Part shown: piece after piece, positions 16,301 to 30,669 of the stretch
How positions within the stretch are numbered: position 1 is the first letter of the stretch
Layout: each line of letters starts with the position of its first letter
Translations under genes and position numbers: made by a program
Notes under the pieces: generated by a model
What the model saw: the letters and a program-made list of their open reading frames with translations, nothing else
The model's database searches: none
What the model was told of the DNA's origin: nothing
Source of the DNA: Megachile rotundata
Taxonomy: Eukaryota > Arthropoda > Insecta > Hymenoptera > Megachilidae
Direction: 5' to 3'
Length of the DNA stretch: 64,000 nucleotides
Assembly (NCBI RefSeq): GCF_050947335.1
Contig: NW_027473314.1
Coordinates: 1,240,001 to 1,304,000 of the forward strand

Positions 16301-16869
16301 AATCGCAATCACACAACCACAATCATACAATCACAGTCATACAATCACAATCATACAATCACAATCATACAATCACAATCATACAATCACAATCATACAA
16401 TCACAATCATACAATCACAGTCATACAATCACAATCATACAATCACAATCATACAATCACAATCATACAATCACAATCATACCATCACAGTCATGCAATC
16501 ACAATCATACAAGGACAATCTTACAATCACAATCATGCAGTCAAAATCATACAATCGCAATCACACAATCACAATCATACAATCGCAATCATACAATCAC
16601 AATCATACGGAAACAATCATACAACCTTAATTATACAACCACAATCATACGATCACAATCCTACAATCACAATCATTCAATCACAATCATACAATCGCAA
16701 TCATACAATCACAATCATACAATTACTATCATACAATCACAATCATTCAATCGCAATCGTACAATCACAATCCACAATCACGATCATACAATCACGATCA
16801 TACAATCACAATCACACAATCACAATCATACAATGACAATCATACAATCATAATCATACAATCGCAATC
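13399..16869 (+). repeat. Left-domain HOR copy 6 (3,471 bp), internally rearranged
   Basis: After the usual marker the order differs: the ACAAGGACAATCTTAC block does not follow until about 14,365, and a second one follows 14,855. The CGGAAACAATC marker occurs twice, at about 16,216 and 16,608 (392 bp, 28 units). Length is 248 units minus one base (13-bp unit at 16,761-16,773, ending TCC where the other four end TCT). Confidence 0.75.
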
Positions 16870-19800
16870 ATGCAATCACAATCATACAGAAACAATCATA
16901 CAATCACTATCATACAATCACAATCATACAATCACAATCATACCATCACAATCATACAATCACAATCATACAATCACAATCATACAATCGCAATCATACA
17001 ATCACAATCATACAGAAACAATCATACAACCTTAATTATACAACCACAATCATACGATCACAATCATACAATCACAATCATACAATCACAATCATACAGT
17101 CACAATCATACAATCACAATCATACAATCACAATCATACAATCATAATCATACAATCACAATCATACAAGGACAATCATACAATCGCAATCATACAGTCA
17201 CAATCATACAATCGCAATCACACAACCACAATCATACAATCACAGTCATACAATCACAATCATACAATCACAATCATACAATCACAATCATACAATCACA
17301 ATCATACAATCACAATCATACAATCACAGTCATACAATCACAATCATACAATCACAATCATACAATCACAATCATACAATCACAATCATACAATCATAAT
17401 CATGCAATCACAATCATACAAGGACAATCTTACAATCACAATCATGCAGTCAAAATCATACAATCGCAATCACACAACCACAATCTTACAATCACAATCA
17501 TACGATCACAATCATACGATCACAATCATACCATCACAATCATACAATCACAATCATACAATCACAATCATACAATCACAAGCATACAATCACAATCATA
17601 CAATCACAATCATACAATCACAATCATACAATCGCAATCAAAGAATCACAATCATACAATCACAATCTCACAATCACGGTCATACAATAACGATCATCCA
17701 ATCACAATCATACAATCACAATCATACAATCGCAATCATACAATCACAAACATACAGAAACAATCATACAATCACAATCATACAATCACAGTCATACAAT
17801 CGCAATCATACAACCACAATCATACAGAAACAATCATACAACCTTAATCATACAACCACAATCATACGATCACAATCGTACCATCACAATCATACAATCA
17901 CAATCATACAATCACAATCATACAATCACAATCATACAATCACAATCATACAATCATAATCATGCAATCACAATCATACAAGGACAATCATACAATCACA
18001 ATCATGAAGTCAAAATCATACAATCGCAATCACACAACCACAATCTTACAATCACAATCATACGATCACAATCATACGATCACAATCATACCATCACAAT
18101 CATACAATCACAATCATACAATCACAATCATACAATCACAAGCATACAATCACAATCATACAATCACAATCATACAATCACAATCATACAATCGCAATCA
18201 AAGAATCACAATCATACAATCACAATCTCACAATCACGGTCATACAATAACGATCATCCAATCACAATCATACAATCACAATCATACAATCGCAATCATA
18301 CAATCACAAACATACAGAAACAATCATACAATCACAATCATACAATCACAGTCATACAATCGCAATCATACAACCACAATCATACAGAAACAATCATACA
18401 ACCTTAATCATACAACCACAATCATACGATCACAATCGTACCATCACAATCATACAATCACAATCATACAATCACAATCATACAATCACAATCATACAAT
18501 CACAATCATACAATCATAATCATGCAATCACAATCATACAAGGACAATCATACAATCACAATCATGAAGTCAAAATCATACAATCGCAATCACACAACCA
18601 CAATCTTACAATCACAATCATACGATCACAATCATACGATCACAATCATACGATCACAATCATACCATCACAATCATACAATCACAATCATACAATCACA
18701 ATCATACAATCACAAGCATACAATCACAATCATACAATCACAATCATACAATCACAATCATACAATCACAATCATACAATCACAATCATACAATCACAAT
18801 CATACAATCACAATCATACAATCACAATCATACAATCACAATCATACAATCACAATCATACAATCGCAATCAAAGAATCACAATCATACAATCACAATCT
18901 CACAATCACGATCATACAATAACGATCATCCAATCACAATCATACAATCACAATCATACAATCGCAATCATACAATCACAAACATACAATCACAATCATA
19001 CAATCACAATCATACAATCACAATCATACAATCACAATCATACAATCACAATCATACAACCACAATCATACAATCACAATCATACAATCACAATCATACA
19101 ATCACAATCATACAATCACAATCATACAGTCACAATCATGCAATCACAATCATACAATCACAATCATACAATCACAATCATACAATCACAATCATACAAT
19201 CACAGTCATACCTTCACAATCATACAATCACAATCATACAATCACAATCATACAATCACAATCATACAATCACAATCATACAATCACAATCATACAATCA
19301 CAATCATACAATCACAATCATACAATCACAATCATACAATCACAATCATACAATCACAATCATACAATCACAATCATACAATCACAATCATACAATCACA
19401 ATCATACAATCACAATCATACAATCACAATCATACAATCACAATCATACAATCACAATCATACAATCACAATCATACAATCACAGTCATACAATCACAAT
19501 CATACAATCACAGTCATACAATCACAATCATACAGTCACAATCATACAATCACAATCATACAATCACAATCATACAATCACAATCATACAATCACAATCA
19601 TACAATCACAATCATACAATCACAATCATACAATCACAATCATACAATCACAATCATACAATCACAATCATACAATCACAATCATACAATCACAATCATA
19701 CAATCACAATCATACAATCACAATCAGAGAATCACAATCATAAAATCACAATCATACAATCACAATCATACAATCACAATCATACAATCACAATCATACA

Positions 19801-20420
19801 ATCACAATCATACAATCACAATCATACAATCACAATCATACAATCCCAATCATACAATCGCAATCAAAGAATCACAATCATACAATCACAATCATACAAT
19901 CACAATCATACAATAGCAATCATACAATCACAGTCAAACAATCACAATCATAGAATCACAATCATACAATCACAATCATACAATCACAATCATACAATCA
20001 CAATCATACAAGCACAATCATACAATCACAATCATACAATGACAATCATACAATCACAATCATACAATCACAATCATACAATCACAATCATACAATCACA
20101 ATCATAAAATCACAATCATACAATAACAATAATACGATCACAATCATACAATCACAATCATACAATCACAATCAAACAGTCAGAATCATACAACCACGAT
20201 CATACAATCACGATCATACAATCACGATCATACAATCACGATCATACAATCACAATCATACCATCACAGTCATACAATTACAATCATACAATCGCAATCA
20301 AAGAATCACAATCATACGATCACAATCATACAATCACAATCATACAATCACAATCATACAATCGCAATCATACAATCACAATCATACGGAAACAATCATA
20401 CAACCTTAATTATACAACCA
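16870..20420 (+). repeat. Left-domain HOR copy 7 with triplicated ACAAGG block
   Basis: First block 16,870-17,401, then ACAAGGACAATC blocks at 17,402, 17,962 and 18,522; copies 2 and 5 have two. Long consensus runs follow (for example about 19,224-19,475), then the AATAATACGATC and AACCACGATC cassette near 20,120-20,250. I see no non-14-bp unit here. The right edge is set by the start of the 770-bp duplication. Confidence 0.75.
17402..18521 (+). repeat. 560-bp (40-unit) tandem duplication
   Basis: 17,402-17,961 and 17,962-18,521 are successive 560-bp copies with the same variant order. Both carry CACGGTCATAC (about 17,676 and 18,236), where every other copy of this cassette I saw reads CACGATCATAC. 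The first copy opens CAATCTTAC and the second CAATCATAC, as in the 560-bp pairs at 2,265/2,825 and 10,908/11,468. A partial third copy starts at 18,522. Confidence 0.9.
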
Positions 20421-21960
20421 CAATCATACGATCACAATCCTACAATCACAATCATTCAATCACAATCATACAATCACAATCATACAATCACAATCATACA
20501 ATCACAATCATACAAGCACAATCATACAATCACAATCATACAATCACAATCATACAATCACTATCATACAATCACAATCATACAATCACAATCATACCAT
20601 CACAATCATACAATCACAATCATACAATCACAATCATACAATCGCAATCATACAATCACAATCATACAGAAACAATCATACAACCTTAGTTATACAACCA
20701 CAATCATACGATCACAATCATACAATCACAATCATACAATCACAATCATACAGTCACAATCATACAATCACAATCATACAATCACAATCATACAATCATA
20801 ATCATACAATCACAATCATACAAGGACAATCATACAATCACAATCATACAGTCACAATCATACAATCGATATCACACAACCACAATCATACAATCATAGT
20901 CATACAATCACAATCATACAATCACAATCATACAATCACAATCATACAATCACAATCATACAATCACAATCATACAATCACAATCATACAATCACAGTCA
21001 TACAATCACAATCATACAATCACAGTCATACAATCACAATCATACAGTCACAATCATACAATCACAATCATACAATCACAATCGTACAATCACAATCATA
21101 CAATCACAATCATACAATGACAATCATACAATCACAATCATACAATCACAATCATACAATCACAATCATACAATCACAATCATACAATCACAATCATACG
21201 ATCACAATCCTACAATCACAATCATTCAATCACAATCATACAATCACAATCATACAATCACAATCATACAATCACAATCATACAAGCACAATCATACAAT
21301 CACAATCATACAATCACAATCATACAATCACTATCATACAATCACAATCATACAATCACAATCATACCATCACAATCATACAATCACAATCATACAATCA
21401 CAATCATACAATCGCAATCATACAATCACAATCATACAGAAACAATCATACAACCTTAGTTATACAACCACAATCATACGATCACAATCATACAATCACA
21501 ATCATACAATCACAATCATACAGTCACAATCATACAATCACAATCATACAATCACAATCATACAATCATAATCATACAATCACAATCATACAAGGACAAT
21601 CATACAATCACAATCATACAGTCACAATCATACAATCGATATCACACAACCACAATCATACAATCATAGTCATACAATCACAATCATACAATCACAATCA
21701 TACAATCACAATCATACAATCACAATCATACAATCACAATCATACAATCACAATCATACAATCACAGTCATACAATCACAATCATACAATCACAGTCATA
21801 CAATCACAATCATACAGTCACAATCATACAATCACAATCATACAATCACAATCGTACAATCACAATCATACAATCACAATCATACAATCACAATCATACA
21901 ATCACAATCATACAATCACAATCATACAATCACAATCATACAATCACAATCATACAATCA
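20421..21960 (+). repeat. 770-bp (55-unit) near-identical tandem duplication
   Basis: 20,421-21,190 and 21,191-21,960 carry the same ordered markers exactly 770 bp apart: the TACGATCACAATCC and ATTCAATC start, ACAAGCACAATC, CTATCATAC, CCTTAGTTATAC (20,684/21,454), the GATATC variant (20,868/21,638), TCATAGTCAT and ATCGTACAATC (21,081/21,851). The only difference I found is CAATGAC at about 21,117 against CAATCAC at 21,887. The left neighbour of copy 1 is the left-domain CCTTAATTATAC unit; that of copy 2 is the end of copy 1. Confidence 0.92.
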
Positions 21961-24635
21961 CAATCATACAATCACAATCATACAATCACAATCATACAAT
22001 CGCAATCAAAGAATCACAATCATACGATCACAATCATACAATCACAATCATACAATCACAGTCATACAATCGCAATCATACAATCACAATCATACGATCA
22101 CAATCATACAATCACAGTCATACAATCACCATAGTACAATCACAGTCATACAATCACAATCATACAGTCACAATCATACAATCACAATCATACAATCACA
22201 ATCATACAATCACAATCATACAATCACAATCATACAATCACAATCATACAATCACAATCATACAATCACAATCATACAATCACAATCATACAATCGCAAT
22301 CATACAATCGCAATCAAAGAATCACAATCATACAATCACAATCATACAATCACAATCATACAATCACAATCATACAATCACAATCATACAATCACAATCA
22401 TACAATCACAATCATACAATCGCAATCATACAATCGCAATCATACAATCACAATCATACAATCACAATCATAGAATCACAATCATACAATCACAATCATA
22501 CAATCACAATCATGCAATCACAATCATACAATCACAATCATACAATCACAATCATACAATCACAATCATACAATCACAATCATACAATCACAATCATACA
22601 ATCGCAATCATACAATCGCAATCAAAGAATCACAATCATACAATCACAATCATACAATCACAATCATACAATCGCAATCAAAGAATCACAATCATACAAT
22701 CACAATCATACAATCACAATCATACAATAGCAATCATACAATCACAGTCAAACAATCACAATCATAGAATCACAATCATACAATCACAATCATACAATCA
22801 CAATCATACAATCACAATCATACAATCACAATCATAAAATCACAATCATACAATAACAATCATACGATCACAATCATACAATCACAATCATACAATCACA
22901 ATCAAACAGTCAGAATCATACAATCACAATCATACAATCACGATCATACAATCACGATCGTACAATCACGATCATACAATCACAATCATACAATCACAAT
23001 CATACAATCACAATCATACAATCACAGTCATACAATCACAGTCATGCAATCACAGTCATACAGTCACAATCATACAGTCACAATCATACAATCACAATCA
23101 TACAATCACAATCATACAATCACAATCATACAATCACAATCATACAATCACAATCATAGAATCCCAATAATACAATCACAATCATACAATCACAATCATA
23201 CAATCGCAATCAAAGAATCACAATCATACGATCACAATCATACAATCACAATCATACAATCGCAATCATACAATCGCAATTATACAATCACAATCATACA
23301 GAAACAATCATACAACCTTAATTATACAACCACAATCAAACGATCACAATCATACAATCACAATCATACAATCACAATCATACAATCACAATCATACAAT
23401 CACAATCATACAATCACAATCATACAATCACAATCATACAATCATAATCATACAATCACAATCATACAAGGACAATCATACAATCACAATCATGCAGTCA
23501 CAATCATACAATCGCAATCACACAACACCAATCTTACAATCACAATCATACGATCACAATCATACGATCACAATCATACTATCACAATCATACAATCACA
23601 ATCATACAATCACAATCATACAATCACAAGCATACGATCACAATCATACAATCACAATCATACAATCACAATCTCACAATCACAATCATACAGTCACAAT
23701 CATGCAATCACAATCATAGAATCACAATCATACAATCACAATCATACAATCACAATCATACAATCACAATCATACAATGACAATCATACAATCACAATCA
23801 TACAATCACAATCGTTCAATCACAATCAAAGAATCACAATCATACGATCACAATCATACAATCACAATCATACAATCACAGTCATAGAATCACAATCATA
23901 CAATCACAATCATACAATCACAATCATACAATCACAATCATACAATCGCAATCAAAGAATCACAATCATACGATCACAATCATACAATCACAATCATACA
24001 ATCACAATCATACAATCGCAATCATACAATCACAATCATACAGAAACAATCATACAACCTTAATTATACAACCACAATCATACGATCACAATCATACAAT
24101 CACAATCATACAATCACAATCATACAATCACAATCATACAATCACAATCATACAATCACAATCATACAATCATAATCATACAATCACAATCATACAAGGA
24201 CAATCATACAATCACAATCATGCAGTCACAATCATACAATCACAATCATACATTCACAATCATACAATCACAATCATACAATCACAATCATACAATCACA
24301 ATCATACAATCACAAGCATACAATCACAATCATACAATCACAATCATACAATCACAATCATACAATCACAATCATACAATCACAATCATACAATCGCAAT
24401 CAAAGAATCACAATCATACGATCACAATCATACGATCACAATCATACGATCACAATCATACAATCACATTCATACAATCACAATCATACAATCACAATCA
24501 TACAATCACAATCATACAATCACAATCATACAATCACAATCATACAATCACAATCATACAATCACAATCATACAATCACAATCATACAATCACAATCATA
24601 CAATCACAATCATACAATCACAATCATACAATCAC
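21961..24635 (+). repeat. Mixed block; right part (about 22,840-24,200) recurs further right
   Basis: The left part has repeated CGCAATCATACAATCGC pairs 308 bp apart (22,295 and 22,603) and ends in the cassette CAATAACAATCATACGATC, AACAGTCAGAATC. From about 22,840 to 24,200 the marker order (CAGTCATACAG, TAGAATC, CAAAGAATC, CCTTAATTATAC, ACAACACCAATCTTAC, CAATGACAATC, CGTTCAATC) recurs at about 26,170-27,560 with an offset of 3,332-3,360 bp. It recurs partly at 31,920-32,940 and 36,060-37,400. The variant CACGATCGTAC near 22,956 is private to this copy. Confidence 0.75.
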
Positions 24636-24683
24636 AATCATACAATCACAATCATACAATCACAATCATACAATCACAATCAT

Positions 24684-24753
24684 ACAATCGCAATCATACA
24701 ATCGCAATCATACAATCGCAATCATACAATCGCAATCATACAATCGCAATCAA
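24684..24753 (+). repeat. Run of five ACAATCGCAATCAT units
   Basis: Five consecutive CpG-bearing units, followed by CAAAGAATC. The copy B equivalent is 30,718-30,787, also five units. Related runs have four (48,036-48,091 and 59,782-59,837), seven (62,176-62,273) and eight (60,650-60,761) units. Confidence 0.9.
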
Positions 24754-27700
24754 AGAATCACAATCATACGATCACAATCATACGATCACAATCATACAAT
24801 CACAATCATACAATCACAGTCATACAATCGCAATCATACAATCACAATCATACAATCACAATCATACAATCACAATCATACAATCACAATCATACAATCA
24901 CAATCATACAATCACAGTCATACAATCACAGTCATACAATCACAATCATACAATCACAATCATACAATCACAATCATACAATCACAATCATACAATCGCA
25001 ATCATACAATCGCAATCATACAATCGCAATCATACAATCACAATCATACAGAAACAATCATACAACCTTAATTATACAACCACAATCATACGATCACAAT
25101 CATACAATCACAATCATACAATCACAATCATACAATCACAATCATACAATCACAATCATACAATCACAATCATACAATCACAATCATACAATCATAATCA
25201 TACAATCACAATCATACAAGGACAATCATACAATCACAATCATGCAGTCCCAATCATACAATCGCAATCACACAACCACAATCTTACAATCACAATCATA
25301 CGATCACAATCATACGATCACAATCATACCATCACAATCATACAATCACAATCATACAATCACAATCATACAATCACAAGCATACGATCACAATCATACA
25401 ATCACAATCATACAATCACAATCTCACAATCACAATCACACAGTCACAATCACACAATCACAATCATACAATCACAATCATACAATCACAATCATACTAT
25501 CGCAATCATACAATCACAATCATACAATCACAATCTCACAATCACGATCATACAATCACAATCATACAATCATAATCGTACAATCGCAATCATGCAATCA
25601 CAATCATACAGAAACAATCATACAATCACTATCATACAATCACAATCATACAATCACAATCATACCATCACAATCATACAATCACAATCATACAATCACA
25701 ATCATACAATCGCAATCATACAATCACAATCATACATAAACAATCATACAACCTTAATTATACAACCACAGTCATACGATCACAATCATACAATCACAAT
25801 CATACAATCACAATCATACAGTCACAATCATACAATCACAATCATACAATCACAATCATACAATCATAATCATACAATCACAATCATACAAGGACAATCA
25901 TACAATCACAATCATACAGTCACAATCATACAATCGCAATCACACAACCACAATCATACAATCACAGTCATACAATCACAATCATACAATCACATTCATA
26001 CAATCACAATCATACAATCACAATCATACAATCACAATCATACAATCACAGTCATACAATCACAATCATACAATCACAGTCATACAATCACAATCATACA
26101 GTCACAATCATACAATCACAATCATACAATCACAATCATACAATCACAATCATACAATCACAATCATAAAATCACAATCATACAATAACAATCATACGAT
26201 CACAATCATACAATCACAATCATACAATCACAATCAAACAGTCAGAATCATACAATCACAATCATACAATCACGATCATACAATCACGATCATACAATCA
26301 CGATCATACAATCACAATCATACAATCACAATCATACAATCACAATCATACAATCACAGTCATACAATCACAGTCATACAATCACAGTCATACAGTCACA
26401 ATCATACAGTCACAATCATACAATCACAATCATACAATCACAATCATACAATCACAATCATACAATCACAATCATACAATCACAATCATAGAATCACAAT
26501 AATACAATCACAATCATACAATCACAATCATACAATCACAATCATACAATCACAATCATACAATCGCAATCAAAGAATCACAATCATACGATCACAATCA
26601 TACAATCACAATCATACAATCGCAATCATACAATCGCAATCATACAATCACAATCATACAGAAACAATCATACAACCTTAGTTATACAACCACAATCATA
26701 CGATCACAATCATACAATCACAATCATACAATCACAATCATACAATCACAATCATACAATCACAATCATACAATCACAATCATACAATCATAATCATACA
26801 ATCACAATCATACAAGGACAATCATACAATCACAATCATGCAGTCACAATCATACAATCGCAATCACACAACACCAATCTTACAATCACAATCATACGAT
26901 GACAATCATACGATCACAATCATACCATCACAATCATACAATCACAATCATACAATCACAATCATACAATCACAATCATACAATCACGAGCATACGATTA
27001 CAATCATACAATCACAATCATACAATCACAATCTCACAATCACAATCATACAGTCACAATCATGCAATCACAATCATAGAATCACAATCATACAATCACA
27101 ATCATACAATCACAATCATACAATCACAATCATACAATGACAATCATACAATCACAATCATACAATCACAATCGTTCAATCACAATCAAAGAATCACAAT
27201 CATACGATCACAATCATACAATCACAATCATACAATCACAATCATAGAATCACAATCATACAATCACAATCATACAATCACAATCATACAATCACAATCA
27301 TACAATCGCAATCAAAGAATCACAATCATACGATCACAATCATACAATCACAATCATACAATCACAATCATACAATCGCAATCATACAATCACAATCATA
27401 CAGAAACAATCATACAACCTTAATTATACAACCACAATCATACGATCACAATCATACAATCACAATCATACAATCACAATCATACAATCACAATCATACA
27501 ATCACAATCATACAATCACAATCATACAATCATAATCATACAATCACAATCATACAAGGACAATCATACAATCACAATCATGCAGTCACAATCATACAAT
27601 CACAATCATACAATCACAATCATACAATCACAATCATACAATCACAATCATACAATCACAATCATACAATCACAAGCATACAATCACAATCATACAATCA

Positions 27701-28043
27701 CAATCATACAATCATAATCATACAATCACAATCATACAAGGACAATCATACAATCACAATCATGCAGTCACAATCATACAATCGCAATCACACAACCACA
27801 ATCTTACAATCACAATCATACGATCACAATCATACGATCACAATCATACCATCACAATCATACAATCACAATCATACAATCACAATCATACAATCACAAG
27901 CATACGATCACAATCATACAATCACAATCATACAATCACAATCTCACAATCACAATCACACAGTCACAATCATACAATCACAATCATAGAATCACAATCA
28001 TACAATCACAATCATACAATCAAAATCATACAATCACAATCAC

Positions 28044-28049
28044 ATTCAT
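28044..28049 (+). repeat. 6-bp partial unit ATTCAT
   Basis: A 6-base piece sits between 14-bp units (CAATCACATTCATAC), leaving the register shifted by six. Its duplicate lies at 33,420-33,425, exactly 5,376 bp away. The shift is cancelled at 30,598-30,605 and 35,918-35,925, where a unit has lost six bases. Confidence 0.88.
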
Positions 28050-28805
28050 ACAATCACAATCATACAATCATAATCATACAATCACAATCATACAATGACA
28101 ATCATACAATCACAATCATACAGTCACAGTCATACAATCGCAATCACACAATCACAATCTTACAATCACAATCATACGATCACAATCATACGATCACAAT
28201 CATACTATCGCAATCATACAATCACAATCATACAATCATAATCATACAATCACAATCATACAAGGACAATCATACAATCACAGTCATGCAGTCACAATCA
28301 TACAATCGCAACCACACAACCACAATCTTACAATCACAATCATACGATCACAATCATACGATCACAATCATACCATCACAATCATACAATCACAATCATA
28401 CAATCACAATCATACAATCACAAGCATACAATCACAATCATACAATCACAATCATACAATCACAATCTCACAATCACAATCATACAGTCACAATCATACA
28501 ATCACAATCATAGAATCACCATCATAGAATCACAATCATACAATCACAATCATACAATCAAAATCATACAATCACAATCACACAATCACAATCATACAAT
28601 CACAATCATACAATCATAATCAAACAATCACAATCATACAATGACAATCATACAATCACAATCATACAGTCACAGTCATACAATCGCAATCACACAATCA
28701 CAATCTTACAATCACAATCATACGATCACAATCATACTATCACAATCATACAATCACAATCATACAATCACAATCATACAATCACAATCATACGATCACA
28801 ATCCT

Positions 28806-29113
28806 ACAATCACAATCATACAATCACAATCATACAATCACAATCATACAATCACAATCATACAATCACAATCATACAATCACAATCATACAATCACAAT
28901 CATACAATCACAATCATACAATCACAATCATACAATCACAATCATACAATCACAATCATACAATCACAATCATACAATCACAATCATACAATCACAATCA
29001 TACAATCACAATCATACAATCACAATCATACAATCACAATCATACAATCACAATCATACAATCACAATCATACAATCACAATCATACAATCACAATCATA
29101 CAATCACAATCAT
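28806..29113 (+). repeat. Longest consensus run: 22 unmodified units
   Basis: 308 bp of identical ACAATCACAATCAT units lie between the CCTACAATC and TCGCAATCAAAG markers. The copy B equivalent (34,182-34,433) has 18 units. The four-unit difference equals the 56-bp change in offset. Confidence 0.9.
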
Positions 29114-30597
29114 ACAATCGCAATCAAAGAATCACAATCATACGATCACAATCATACAATCACAATCATACAATCACAAGTATACAATCACCATCATACA
29201 ATCACAATCATACAATCACAATCATACAATCACAATCATACAATCACAATCATACAATGACTATCATACAATCACAATCATACAATCACAATCATACAAT
29301 CACAATCATACAATCACAATCATACAATCACAATCATACAATCACAATCATACAATCACAATCATACAATCACAATCATACTATCACAATCATACAATCA
29401 CAATCATACAATCACAATCTCACAATCACGATCATACAATCACAATCATACAATCATAATCGTACAATCGCAATCATGCAATCACAATCATACAGAAACA
29501 ATCATACAATCACTATCATACAATCACAATCATACAATCACAATCATACCATCACAATCATCCAATCACAATCATACAATCACAATCATACAATCGCAAT
29601 CATACAATCACAATCATACAGAAACAATCATACAACCTTAATTATACAACCACAGTCATACGATCACAGTCATACGATCACAATCATACAATCACAATCA
29701 TACAATCACAATCATACAGTCACAATCATACAATCACAATCATACAATCACAATCATACAATCATAATCATACAATCACAATCATACAAGGACAATCATA
29801 CAATCACAATCATGCAGTCACAATCATACAATCGCAATCACACAACCACAATCTTACAATCACAATCATACGATCACAATCATACGATCACAATCATACG
29901 ATCACAATCATACCATCACAATCATACAATCACAATCATACAATCACAATCATACAATCACAAGCATACGATCACAATCATACAATCACAATCATACAAT
30001 CACAATCTCACAATCACAATCACACAGTCACAATCACACAATCACAATCATACAATCACAATCATACAATCGCAATCACACAACCACAATCATACAATCA
30101 CAGTCATACAATCACAATCATACAATCACAATCATACAATCACAATCATACAATCACAATCATACAATCACAATCATACAATCACAGTCATACAATCACA
30201 ATCATACAGAAACAATCATACAACCTTAATTATACAACCACAATCATACGATCACAATCATACAATCACAATCATACAATCACAATCATACAATCACAAT
30301 CATACAATCACAATCATACAATCACAATCATACAATCACAATCATACAATCATAATCATACAATCACAATCATACAAGGACAATCATACAATCACAATCA
30401 TGCAGTCACAATCATACAATCGCAATCACACAACCACAATCTTACAATCACAATCATACGATCACAATCATACGATCACAATCATACCATCACAATCATA
30501 CAATCACAATCATACAATCACAATCATACTATCGCAATCATACAATCACAATCATACAATCACAATCATACAATCACAATCTCACAATCACGATCAT

Positions 30598-30605
30598 ACA
30601 ATCAC
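30598..30605 (+). repeat. 8-bp partial unit restoring register
   Basis: CGATCATACAATCACACAATC lacks six bases compared with its homologues at 25,545-25,575 and 40,260-40,290. It restores the 14-bp register shifted at 28,044. The duplicate is 35,918-35,925. Confidence 0.87.
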
Positions 30606-30669
30606 ACAATCATAATCGTACAATCGCAATCATGCAATCACAATCATACAGAAACAATCATACAATCAC

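Larger units (their letters stand above)
24636..30669 (+). repeat. About 6.0-kb segment, copy A of a tandem duplication
   Basis: This segment matches 30,670-35,989 block for block. The left edge lies inside consensus units and is placed from the 6,034-bp offset between the two runs of five TCGCAATC units (24,684 and 30,718). It contains a 588-bp stretch (about 25,720-26,310) and a 196-bp stretch (within about 26,910-27,135) absent from copy B. It also contains the longest run of unmodified units I saw, 22 units at 28,806-29,113. Confidence 0.85.

Noticed and set aside
20868..20873. GATATC palindrome as a protein-binding site
   Set aside because: It is explained by a rare variant inside a duplicated block. 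There is no functional context, so it is kept only as a marker.
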